From Steinernema hermaphroditum (Eukaryota; Nematoda; Chromadorea; Rhabditida; Steinernematidae), in assembly GCA_030435675.1 (NCBI GenBank), contig CM059624.1, positions 1,326,769-1,390,768 on the forward strand: 64,000 nt of DNA. Direction: 5' to 3'. This document shows positions 23,701 to 34,812 of the stretch, in pieces. Each line of letters begins with the position of its first letter. Positions within the stretch are counted from its first letter, which is position 1. Both the position numbers and the translations under genes were made by a program. Under the pieces are notes generated by a model. That model saw nothing but the letters and a program-made list of their open reading frames with translations. It was not told the DNA's origin and did no database searches.

Positions 23701-25202
23701 TAATGGGATAATTGGTTGGTCCAATCATCAATTGTACACAAATGTTGTCAAAGGCGAAGGCAAAATGTATTTGCATCATAGCAGTGCTTTCTTCAGCATG
23801 TGAGGTCAAACTTAGTGGGCAGCTTGACATAGTGATCTTTGGTGGTCCAGGTTTTTGATCAGATCCCGAAAGATTATCTCCTAACGTCATCAACCATTTC
23901 CCACTTTGGACACATATTAAGTGAATCCAATACTAACTGAAGTTGGGTCACCTATCATATAAGCTCCTCTTATCCGGACAAAACAACGCCTTCTGACCAA
24001 AACAGAAATTGACCCCCCAGATGTTCCATTTTGTGCCTTAAAGAGCTGTCTTTTTCAATTAGTTTTTAAGTTCTTTCGAAGTACATGGTGATCATTTGAG
24101 CGCCGGTTCATCATCACCCTTAAAATGTGAATCCACATAGATTGAGCGCAGAGCAACTTCACTACAAACACGCCACACTTCCCCCAGGATTAGTGGTCCG
24201 GATTAGTCCTTCTTGTTGCCGATTTAGAAGTCCATAACGCTAATTTTTTTCTCAGAAACCTATGCTCAATCGGATCAATCGGATGGTGACCTTCCAACAC
24301 GCTCTGGATCGACACAAATCTTATTTTATCGACTCATAAAAGCTCAAATAGGATGTGGAACTTCTGACAACTGAGATCCCATTTGGGTCCCGGTCCATCG
24401 AACATTAAATTCCTTTTTTCGCCCTATAGAAGCTTCTTGATAGTGCTCCACCCAGAATTGGCCACTGGCACCAAAATACTCGCTCTATTCACGAAACTTT
24501 CCAATTCCGCATTCTTGAAATGCACCTGCTGGAATTATAAAATGCTCATTTAGTGGATTGTGGTGGGGCCTGGAGTTGCAAAGCGCTAGTGCTCCCTATG
24601 AGAAATTGCCCTCATTTGTGGCCTAAACTCGCGCTTTCCTAGCCGTGTGTTGCATTAAGATAGACCAGGAAATAAAGACCATTAACCCAAGAATACAGCT
24701 TGTTGATCTTATAGTTCCTTCCGGCAATTAAGTGAATGCACCGAGAATAGCTTCTAATTTTGGAAAAGACGCAATTCGGTAATTAAAAGCAAACCTGCTG
24801 TTTAGTTGGAACATATTGGCGAAGGGGATTTTCGTTTTGCGTGTGAGGCCCCGGGAACGGACAGGGCTGATTAGGGATTGGGTTGTCGTGGTGATAAGCC
24901 CCGACCAAGTCGGGGCTGTGGAACCCATTACGGCGAGTGGGTGAACCGAACTCGTCGACAGACTCGTTTGTATCGGTAGACTCGCCGGATTCACCAGACG
25001 AAGGATCGGACGAGCAGCTATTCGCAACAGATCGGCTCGACTCATTAGAATAGCGCCTCTGATTAGCGGCGGCCAATTCTTCCAAGTAAGGCTCGAGATT
25101 TTCGGGATTCAACTCTTCCGAAGGCCAGCAGCTACGTCGTCGCTGGGGCGGTTGACCCCAAGCGCACGGGCCTGTGGAGGAATATGCCGGATCACAACTC
25201 AT
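17767..25202 (-). CDS. fos-1: FOS homologue, bZIP transcription factor
   Basis: Eight minus-strand exons join in phase for 603 aa: 25202-24795, 22934-22671, 22326-22006, 20070-19954, 19400-19118, 19067-19017, 18972-18730 and 17891-17767. The bZIP spans the exon 4/5 junction. The basic region is RRQRNKEAAARCRQRR (about 346-361), with the invariant N..AA..CR; the heptads follow from EVDQLKTRNAQS to LVRELSNHGC. The motif order LTEDDREKR-basic-zipper is that of FOS/ATF3-type AP-1 proteins, which dimerise with JUN and bind TGA(C/G)TCA. In C. elegans, FOS-1 controls anchor-cell invasion and ovulation. The N-terminal half is Ser/Pro/Asn-rich (activation-like). The C-terminus ends in ELRSL after a Thr/Pro-rich stretch. 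Long introns (1-2 kb) contrast with the 42-47 nt introns elsewhere, suggesting intronic regulation. A GC-rich stretch before exon 2 suggests a second promoter and a shorter isoform, as for worm fos-1a/b. Confidence 0.92.
20071..22005. other. FOS intron 3
   Basis: A 1.9-kb intron. The part next to exon 4 (20100-20300) is CG-rich, the middle is AT-rich, and 21470-21680 has short cacc/ccagca repeats (CAC-rich run at 21518-21545). An AP-1 consensus TGACTCA lies at 20914-20920. Nothing coding is supportable. It could hold an enhancer. Confidence 0.4.
22935..23250 (-). promoter_or_regulatory. Putative internal promoter of the FOS gene
   Basis: A block of about 300 nt, extremely CpG-rich (cgccg, cgacgacgg and gcgcgcg steps), lies directly upstream of FOS exon 2 in the gene's orientation. 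It contains an AP-1 consensus TGAGTCA at 23014-23020. Exon 2 carries an in-frame ATG (MNQMPPPESP) that could start a shorter isoform. Its position matches the alternative-first-exon design of fos genes in other worms; promoter activity is inferred. Confidence 0.4.
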
Positions 25203-25450
25203 CTGCGGCACAGCTAGCAGGTGCTAATGGCGGTGCGCGATGCAAGCGCAGTTAGGGTGCCGCGGGGCGGATTTGTTTTGATTAAGAGTGCGCAACCCCT
25301 TTCGGCAGCACGTGTAGGGAAGCTGCGAACGCAACTGCTCAAGGCGCTTTTGTGGGCGCCTGCAAAAAGAGTTGCGTGATGTTGCGTGCGGTTTTCCGCT
25401 TATTTACAATGCGCCAGGTGCTCGATGCTCAGTGAGCGAAATATAAATAT
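25203..25450 (-). promoter_or_regulatory. Likely 5' region of the FOS gene
   Basis: GC-rich sequence immediately upstream of the FOS start codon, with a splice acceptor-like ccgcag right before the ATG (possible trans-splice site). It grades into AT-rich sequence at about 25440. No TATA box is evident. Confidence 0.35.
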
Positions 25451-26829
25451 GTGATCCGATTTTTGGAATTTGAGAGCGCTTTCGATGAAGATCTTTGCGA
25501 AAGACTAATGAGCTTTCATCCATTGAACGGATCCGCTCTTTCACAAGTTTAGACAGCAGATCCGATCAAGAAAAACGTCAAAAGTCAGAAGAAGTAAAAT
25601 CTGGACCACCCACAGTGAATGCAGTCAAATAGCCAGATAGAAATTGACTTAAATTGGATCTAGTCATGGTCATTTTGATCTTAAAGAAGGTCTGAGTCGT
25701 CGTGGTTCTATGCGGATGTCCCAGTTCTATCGCAACATTTCAAGCAGCCGAGAAAGCAACAAAAAGAACTCATAATCAGGCGGAATTAAAATCTAGGCCA
25801 CCCGTAGTGAATGGGGCTAATTAGCAAGGTATTGCCGATCTCACTTCAAAATTCGGTTCTATCGAAACCTGAACAAGGCTCACACGAACAGGAGACACTT
25901 TGAGCTGGTTTAGTGATCTATGGCATAAAGAAAACTATCCCTGTGAAGTCTAAGTTTCATCATCAAGTCTAATCCATAAGGTTAGGCTATTGCTCTAAGT
26001 TTTCGTGAGCTAACCAGTATGTTCTTCGTTTACGAGCTTTAAGTGCTTATCCTGCTTGTTGATCTAAGTTAACATTCATCTGTTGGTGGTCCAGCTTTTG
26101 GCCTCAAATTGCCTTTCTTTTCGTTGAAATATGAAAGCTGAAGAATGCTAGGCTGAGATCCCACACGGCAATGATCATTTAAAGAAACAGCTATTTAAAG
26201 TTTTCTTGCTCAAGCCATCATGTGTCCACATCGTCCAACTTTTGTGTTTCAGCTTTCGTAACGCATTCCAAATACGGCGCGAAACAGTCGCGCCTCTTAC
26301 TCAGCGCGACCTTTTGCCCACCACACCGCCAGTCCATTAACGAGTCCAATCGACTCATCGGCCCGACTCCATGACTCAGCGTCACTCCAGCGGATCGGCC
26401 GATTTCCTGATCACCGAAGCAGCGGCGCACTTCATGCACGCCGCTGAGTAACAAAGAGAGGAGCCGACGCCGCCGTTCCCAAAGCAGACTCCCGAAATCT
26501 CGCTCGTTCCCAGGACGCTTTTTTGGTGCATACTAATGATGTTGCAAAACGGAATTGCACGCTCCTTTCCAGAGTTCGTCTGAGAGGACACAAAGAGATT
26601 GCTATTGCTAATAGGATGATAAGACGAAAAACAACGATTAAGTTGTTATGGACGGAAATTGGAGGTGATGGGTATAGGCGAAAATAAACAGATTATGGGA
26701 TATTTAGTCAAAAATTAGTCTACGATCAAAGTGAAGTTAAGTGCGTAGTGTTAGCCGGAAGCCGAGTCATTGAAATAATAAGTTTTTTGAAGCTTTATGG
26801 GGAAGTACATAAACATGGAATCATTGTGC

Positions 26830-26916
26830 TCTGGGTGCTCTTATGTTGTAGTGGTTAACATTGCGGCTCTGCATTTTCGGGGTCCGGGTTCGAATCCCCC
26901 TGGAGTCCAGACTTTT
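26830..26916 (+). other. tRNA-like Pol III element or tRNA pseudogene
   Basis: A 7-bp acceptor-like stem (tctgggt pairing with gtccaga, two wobbles), a D-arm-like helix ATGTT/AACAT around a TAGTGG loop, a perfect B-box (GGTTCGAATCC at 26887-26897) and a TTTT terminator right after the 3' end. The spacer between acceptor and D-arm is too long and the anticodon and T stems pair poorly, so it is probably not a functional tRNA. Confidence 0.45.
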
Positions 26917-29900
26917 CACTTCTTTAGAGTTAGCTGTAACAATGCTTTTTGTATACCACAAAGAACAATTGTTAATCAATGGGAGCAAAAAAGTTGATTA
27001 TTGATTAAAAACTAATTTTAATCAATTTTTGAAAAAAAACCTTAATGCTGTGTTTTCTAGTAGATCGATCGATCCGATGCCATTCGTTTTAACGTAACAA
27101 AATCAATAAAGAACCTCAAAGTCGTCGTCTCTCCACCAATCAAAGACGCTCATCTACAGGCAGACCCACACGACGAGCGGTCGCAAATATAAAAAATTCC
27201 AATCAATGTGGGAGAAATGGAAACAAACAAGAATTAATAAGAAGACTCAGACGGGCAATCTTGAGCTGCGGCTCGCGGAGCGATGGAAACACAGCCTATT
27301 TCGGGGATAGAGGAAATTGACTTAATTGCTCGATGGGTAATTTGCTTCTCGGAAGGCAACATATTTCCATATCGAGAACTTCTACGGGTCAAATACTCCC
27401 ATTCATCAATTTCCTCAAGAATGTAAACACCGATAAGAAGCCACAAATCCGACCGAATCCCTATGTTATTCCTTACATCCTCCACCAAAAGAACATATAT
27501 AGCAAAAAATGTTTTGTGAACGACGAAAACAAAAAAAGTCTGCGCGAAAAGAGCCAGTCCAGTCGAGGCGCTAATCGCTTAATCAACGCGACAAATTATT
27601 CATCGACAAGACGATTAGCAAAATGGAGTGAGTGTGGGGAAGAAAGTGGTGAGAGGATTACAGATGGGTTCCCCGAAAAACATCGATCTTTGAAAGCTAC
27701 ATGGGAAAGAATTCCTGAAATTTTCACATTTCCGGCCATGCAGACGGTGTTGACCTCAAGGCTAGGACATCGAATGATTAGGAGGAAGTCGTTGCTATCG
27801 TAAGTGCGTCCTATAACGGACTGCGTCACATGTTGAAGAAGTGCAACTTTCTCTTGAAACGATCGATCGATAAGATAGCAACAACCGGGGCTTCATGAAT
27901 TTCCTGTTTTGCAGGTAATCACTAATTTCCGGTGATGTTCTTATCACCCATCACTGCCACCGATTACAGATAAACAAGCGCCTGGAAGTTGATGAATCCA
28001 TGCGAGTTTAGGAAGTCCGCGTCAAGGTCAAGTTCCGCCGGCACGCGACCATAACCGCATTGGCGCAATCCTAATCTGCTAATCCACGCGGCCCAAACAC
28101 GGCTAGTGATTGATACCGCCGCCTCCGCATGTTTGCACACGGGCTTACCACGCGCACTTGTTGTAACCGATCTGAGTCATGGTGCGCGGAGCCGCCGGCG
28201 GCATCGCTTTGGCCAAACAGGTCAAAGTGACCACTACCGCGATTAGGTGGGGATAGGAAGGGACCAAAAAGTGGATGAGGAATAGAAGGATTAAAGCTGA
28301 CACAAGAACTGTCATAAAGCCGTTTCAACCGTCCCTTTTTGCACTTAGAGCCGTCCCCGAAGATCTAGAAATCCTGAGATACCATGTTGCGGGCATACCA
28401 AAACATGGCCAAATCAGTTACTTGGAACAATCAATAAAAAGCGAGGAGTCAACTTACTTTCAGCATTGAATTTCGTCGAGTGACCTTACCCGCAACTCTA
28501 TGTCAATAAACGTTACTTCGAGCATTCTCTCAAGGACGTTTCGTTGACCGTGGCCGGGTGCCAACGAACACTGATTGTAACAGTCGAAAGTGGGACGCGT
28601 TGTCTCTAATCGTGTTACTTTACCCGTTGGGCGAACGTTTCAATAGGTCGGTCACGTGTAATCGGACACGCCTAACCAATGATAGAAAAGGTGATAGTTT
28701 TCTTTGGAAAACGGGCATGCCTAGTCATCGAAAAACTTGATACCTTAGAACAAGGGTCGAGGAGAAAGATCACATGCAAACATTGAACAAAAGGGCTGGC
28801 GTTCTATCACCCAAAATTCCGATACAGGAAGCCAAGAAAAAGGTCACGCAACCCACTTGAAAACAAAACGTTCTCATCTGGGGTCTCATTTGATGGGCAT
28901 TTTTGGCCACACATGAAATCCTCATTAGCAAGAAAGATGGAATGACTCAGAGCTCTTTAAAAAGAACCGATTGAAACGGTCTACGCACATTCATAAGGTA
29001 CGTGTATACATAGACGCAATCCCTTAAAGTGCAAGCGTCGCAAGTGTTTGTAATTGCTCACATGTTTCCGCGAAGGAATTACTGCGAAATACCAATGGAT
29101 GAACAACGGATTTTCTAAATCTGCGAATTTGAAATCAGAAAAAAACCGAAAAATGCGATCCGAAATCCGAAACCATCCAGATCTGGTATTCACCAGCTGG
29201 AAATATCGCTTTGGCGGTATGTATTTTAGCGCATTATTAGGCAGTTCTCTATAAACGGTTGGCTTTTCGTATGGAATGCTAGTTCAACAGCCAACAACGC
29301 TAGACAGATCATTGACACACTTATACATATTCTTGACCGCATTTTTGGGAAATTCTTTGAGTTGTTTATTAAAATCGTCTTTCTAACACCCTCCGTACTT
29401 GCAACCATCCTTAAATTCAGCCGACTGCCGTAGAACTTTAAACATCGATTTTTTTCCGAAATATTCGACAAAAGAGAGCCATAAAGTTCGATAGATAAGT
29501 ATACAAGGGGACGTCAAAGCACAGTTTGGATATTGGAGTTAAACGATCAGATTATTCAAGCTCCCATAACGCAGAATGAAAACTGCATGTCACGCACCAC
29601 TAAACGCCAATCACTACAAAAAAACTTCCTTCAACTCATTTTCCCTAGAGCAAAATGAAAAGTCGCTCACGCGTGATAAACCACGTTTCGACGACGACGT
29701 GCCACCTTAGAAGAACACACAAACCATTTGCAGGCGTTGATGTGAAGTCGTTCGCTGATAACCACCGGCGGCGTCAGCGTGACGATTCGGCTGTCGTGCT
29801 CGTCGTTGCTGGGTTGGGCAGCAAGAGGAGGGGGAGAATCGCCCTCCGTCGTAAAAGGAGCGACCGGAAAGCGGGGGCGAGAAGCCGCGGTCTTCTTCTT

Positions 29901-30949
29901 CGCCGCCGTCGTGAGCAAATACGGGCATCTGAGGTGCGGCGACGCCGACGACTACGCTGTTTGCCCAAGGCGATAAACACTGAGGAGCGGCGACCATTTA
30001 CAGTATCACTGTGTTAGGTGAGAACCAATTCGGGACCGAGAAGATGGGAGGCTTTTATTGGCGAAGCCAAGGAGGGCGGGCGCTTGATTGCACAATGTTT
30101 GGACGGAGCACTGTAACGGCGCGCTGCAGGTGATAAGATAGGGGCTGGACTTTACAAATTTACGAAAACGAGTACCTCGTGCCTTCGGTTATTTATATTC
30201 TGATGAAATGTTTCGCGTAAACTATTAAAAGCTCTACGGTAAATAATAGTGCTATGCATGTTGGTAATTTCTAGAAATTCCATCCATTGTTGAACACCAT
30301 GGATTACTGTAATACTTTCGAACCATAAGTATTAGAAAGAGGGTTAAATACACAATCCAAACACATAGCTAAGGGATGTTTTGCAGATACGATTGATAAA
30401 CTTAAATGCCAGTACTACGAGCCCAGCAGTTATAACCCTGATTGCATGTAAGATCGGGTATTCAGTCGATTTGTTTCCTATGAACATCGCTGCAGAGTAA
30501 TTATGTTGGTAACTGCTCGGATCGTTGTGAAAGAGCGGTTCTGCTGGTTCGACCAATCAGCTAATCGAAGAGAAACAATTAGCTCCTAAGGCTGTCAGTA
30601 CTGTGAAAGCGCTAGAAACATCAAGCATTTAAAAGCGCCGAAAAGAAAGTCTCCTTGCAATAGGGAATATTGCCTATGACGTAGCGACTTTTAGGCCTTG
30701 TCCGCAAATGAAAGCTCCCACAATTATACCTTAGAAGGTCAGCTACTGAGAACAAATCTGAACTGCATGCTAATCCAGTCAAGTGCGTACTGTTCTGAAG
30801 GAAACTCGAATGTACATTAACGTAGTGATAAAAAGATATCAGAGCGCCTATCTAATGTTTGCAGAGAACTGCAAACCTGCTTTCAAAAAACATGGGTTTA
30901 AATCAGTAAAGCTAGGCCGGTTTCGAGTGGAATCAATCTGTTTTGGCTC

Positions 30950-31210
30950 AGCTTACAATTCTTTTCGATCGCTTGGCTCGCCTGGCTTGCGAGGCATAAG
31001 TCCGGACGTCACAGCAGTGGTGCTAATTGTTCCGCTGTTCGACATGAGCGGTGCGAAGAGGGCACAGAGACAAATGGCATGTAGGAAAAGGTTTCGTTAA
31101 TTGGCTGCACCCTTCTTCGCACCGTTTTTCACGAAAAGTCCCAGTTGGGCTCTGTTGTAAAAAGCCTCCTCAAGCTTGAGCCGGCCCCGGTCCGGATTGC
31201 CAATTCTTCA
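30950..31210. repeat. Interspersed repeat copy (family R-A)
   Basis: It contains the same 19-nt core as 12415-12433 (here 30993-31011), followed by gtgcgaagagggcacagag and further on gtcccagttgg and gagccggccccgg, which also match the copies at 12.4 and 3.1 kb. It is non-coding and degenerate. Confidence 0.6.
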
Positions 31211-31863
31211 GCCTCGCTTCTTTAAATAGCTTGTCCATGAAACAGCTGCAGAACTGTTACATCACTTCCCGATTTGAACTTTTTTTGAAATGCACGAATG
31301 TTTATTCGAAGTAAACTTGTTTCAAAATAGGATTGTTTTCACGCGATTCTTTCTAAGAAAGCTACATGGGAGCATTGTACTGTAACTCTTGTTTTTGAGA
31401 AGTTGCAATTTCCATTATGTCCTAAATCTGCTGTCTTTTTTTAGGTCCTCGATTCAGTACATTTTCTTGCACTTCAATATTGGAACATGTTGATTAACTG
31501 TCTACGCGACGATAGTCGTCTTATTACCATAACAGCGAACTGATCTTTTTATAGGTGTACTCTAAAGTCTCATACAATAACAGTAAGGAGTTAAAAAGAT
31601 AACGACGTATTAACATATCGCACCTTGGACAAGACACCGATTGGTGGAACCCTCACAGACGACCCTGTTTTCCAGCAAACATTAAAAGCAAAATCTCTCC
31701 CACCTACGTGATCACGTCCAAAAGAAAATAACATAATCCGCACTTATTAATTACACCCTTTGCCGAAATGTGTATATCACAAACATAACCGCTTCTCTGC
31801 TCGATGGACCGTAAACAATCTCACATGATATTCAGGTCCATATTTTAATAATTTCTAGGTTAT

Positions 31864-31915
31864 TTACAGTAATGTGCAGTCACATTCGAACTGCACATTT
31901 GTGGTGTTACTGTAA
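31864..31915. other. Two-segment inverted repeat
   Basis: TTACAGTAA-TGTGCAGT pairs with ACTGCACA ... TTACTGTAA. The inner 8-bp arms enclose a 9-nt loop; the outer 9-bp arms are offset by a 9-nt bulge. It could form a hairpin in RNA or be a remnant of a palindromic element. It is not long enough to call a miRNA precursor. Confidence 0.4.
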
Positions 31916-34179
31916 AGCAAAACGGCTTCACAACAGCAGATTGTCGATGTTACGCTCTACGCGTCTTTAGATTATTCCAAATCAATCTCAGAGTGTGCCA
32001 CACGCCGACCAACCCAGAGGTTCCAGTGGTTTCGACCAATGAGGTCGTCTCGGTGAAATTTCGCTACCCGAGCCGATTCTGGCCCGTCTCAGTTAACCAA
32101 CCCGAGTCGACTCAAGCAGCAAGTAGTGATCGCTTCATACACTGGGGACAATTTGGTTTATTTGTGAGGATAGGTGTGAAAAGAGGGCAGACGATCAGTG
32201 ACAAAAGACATTTCCTCTCTCTCCGGACGCCTCGCACCGCTCCTCGCAAACAGTCGCAAGGAGCCAGTCAGTATGTATAGAAGGTGTTGTAGTCAACTTT
32301 GCAATAGATCAAGTAGTTCCTGTTTAGCAATGTCTTGTTCGGAAAATGGAACGTGACCGCAAGAACAGTTATACCGAGGATCTGGCTAGCTCCTTCTTCC
32401 TGAATCCAAGGACAGCCACGCTTTTCATTTTTTTAAATATGTCTATTTTGGCGATTTTAACTCAAGGACAGGTTACGGATCGTCATGAATAGTCATTGAC
32501 AGCCATGTATAGCTCCTGAACGGTCATTGATCGTCATGTCCATGCCACGATCACCCTGTTCCATTAATTTCCCTCTTTCTAACTACCCTTATCGCGATTT
32601 TTGTTTGAAATTTTTGTATTTCCTATCTTTTTTTTTCATTTTTGGACTATTTGTTATAAATTTTGAATTCGGAGTAATGTAACGCCATTGGATATGCTCA
32701 ACGACTGCTTTACATCACATCAATCTTAGTGAGCTTTGAGATTTGTCGATGTAAAAGTGCATTTAATCTATGCATTATATGTGCGGGAGACCACTCAGAT
32801 TCTCCTCTAGATCCACGCTGTGCCAACACTTCGATCTTCCAGATATTCTGTGTTTCTCCTCCAATTAATCGCGTTTATTACACGCGCTTCCTTCCCGAAG
32901 CACAGACGTAATCAGCGCTTCCTTTTCTGCTATTTCGCGCCTGCTGTTTCGCATCGATGTGTCGTCAGCTCAACTTCGGCCGCTAATCGAGGAAATCCGC
33001 GATCTCCGGCGGAATCGCGAATTACGCTTGCACGCTTTGCGTCAGAATGGGCTGATGCACGTGGAAAAACGAGCGCCAGCGTTGACGTTCCAGTGATATC
33101 TCCAGTGATCGTTGCCTCATTTTGCTGACTAATGGGAAGCCCAATGGTAAAAGCAATTATGTAAGAGCTGTAAACAGGGCATACGGTAGCCGGGTCTTGA
33201 TGATTGCTTTAGAATCAGTGAGGCCCTATGGTAGATTGGTGTACTGCGAAAATCAGCATTTGGATCTGACATACAAAATTGACATATTTCCGAGCGAAAG
33301 GCTCCGCACTTTCGCACAAAACATGCACTTCTATTTTTCCAGAATCTATGCTTTGCTTCTCGCAAACAGAGCATACAGCAGTTCAGGGAATTCGATGTTT
33401 GATTGCCCGATTTGAAGGTTCACTGATCGGTTCAAGTACTGTGGCAGACGACGCTAATTAGCCAGAGGACAGGATAGGGCAACGTGAGGTTAATTGTGCA
33501 TTGCCGTAGAGAAGCATCAGCGCTTAGATGATGTGTGTGAGAGCGTAGATAACAGTTTACATGCTGAATTACACTTTGAGAAATGAATCTCAAAGAAGCT
33601 TAAAACTATCAGAGCCGATTGTCTCAAGTCCACAATTTTTGTAGCAGATGTTTATCGAAGAGATGAATGGGGAACTAATACAATCGTAATGAATGGGATT
33701 GAAACAGAGATATCGAAGGTTTTGGAGGGCTATACAAAAAGCGTATAGTGTAACGTCACCAAAGGTGAAGCTAACGGATCGAAAGTGCAAGGCTCTTTAT
33801 CCAAAATCCAATATTTAAAAAAAGTTGAAAAACAACAAATCGAGCTCAAATCCTGCACTCATGTAGACGTTGGTGTTAACCCAGACTGGAATTTGTGATT
33901 TGGAAGTTCGCCTTATGCGATTTCATTGAGAGTCCAATTAAAATGTTTCCGTAATAAACATCTAGAGGCCACCCTTGCGGTTCCCTTGTAAGCTTAAGAA
34001 ATCCACTTGTCAATGTAAGTGAACCAGTGAAAATTGAAATGTTATTTAAACTTATTTCTGCGCGGGTACTGTGGGTCGTACCGAACAGGGCCGCCCTCAT
34101 TTTGCTGTCGAATCGAATCGAATCGGCAATTTGTGTTTCTATCGAATCGAATGGATATTCGGTTAGAAAAGTATCGGAC

Positions 34180-34260
34180 ACAGCGGGGAACTGAACCCCC
34201 GACATCCAGCACGGCAGTAAAGCGCACTACCAATCAGCTAACCGGTTGTTGCAACCGTTG
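34180..34260 (-). mobile_element. tRNA-like SINE head, diverged
   Basis: On the minus strand it reads ggttagctgattggtagtg (A-box-like), then a B-box ggttcagttcc about 40 nt later inside a CGGGG/CCCCG stem. The layout matches the SINE heads elsewhere in the window, but the sequence is a different subfamily or source tRNA. Confidence 0.45.
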
Positions 34261-34459
34261 CTTTAGGGGTTGTGCTACCTACCAGCTGCCGGTATTTTCA
34301 AACGTTGTACCCTGCTATTTTGATGGAAATGAAGATTAGGGATACTTATAAATCTTCGAATATAGACTCGAATAAAATATCATTTGCAATGGTACACCTC
34401 TTTGGGACAATTTTTCTTTTTCTTTCAGATTTTTAACTATTGGACAACCCTAGTGCCCA

Positions 34460-34478
34460 CCCACCCCCCCCCCCCTTA
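34460..34478. repeat. Poly-C run
   Basis: An interrupted then continuous run of C (about 13-15 bases) on the plus strand. It is a simple homopolymer of no clear role. Confidence 0.8.
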
Positions 34479-34652
34479 CCACTGATTTCAAACAGAAACC
34501 CACTTTTCTGTTTTTCCTACGAACATGTCTGGCTTGCATGTTTTTGCACACTTCGCTGCTAGCACTTCGATAAACATCGGTTTTGCCGTCACAGGTACAC
34601 CTTTTGCTCCGTCATTCAGATTGACTGTCTGCGTGTGAAAAACAAAATTCAG

Positions 34653-34812
34653 TCGAAAATTGTATTTTGCGCAGCTGAAGTCTAAGCTTCGGCAAAAGGG
34701 CGATGACGATGAAAGTGTAATCGCCTCTGAAGAACATCTGTCTGGCAGTGGAGGAACTATAGAAAATCAAAAATTACGTTATGTGATAGTAGACTACACT
34801 GGAATTCACGAA
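34653..34812 (+). other. Orphan exon, possibly from an SLC26/SulP STAS domain
   Basis: An open frame bounded by an acceptor (caaaattcag) and a donor (gaa|gtacgt). The translation starts RKLYFAQLKSKLRQKG, has an acidic/serine linker, and ends KLRYVIVDYTGIHE. A YFA start, a charged insert and a VIVD-strand order is what the first part of a STAS domain in sulphate transporters looks like. No neighbouring exon was found on either side, so this may be a gene fragment or a chance frame. Confidence 0.3.

Larger units (their letters stand above)
25451..34652. other. Gene-poor region, left half
   Basis: No gene is supportable over 9 kb. GC-rich islands of about 200-350 nt lie near 26270-26500, 28010-28260, 29650-30000 and 32870-33110, separated by AT-rich sequence. 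AP-1 consensus sites occur at 26372, 28173 and 28943. Interspersed repeat copies lie at about 30950-31210 and 31990-32275. ORFs such as the one at 27.3-27.8 kb look like chance open frames. Confidence 0.4.

Noticed and set aside
27234..27829. Two protein-like minus-strand frames (84 and 77 codons) and a 156-codon plus-strand frame
   Set aside because: No ATG-plus-splice model joins them, and open frames of this length are expected by chance a few times in 64 kb.
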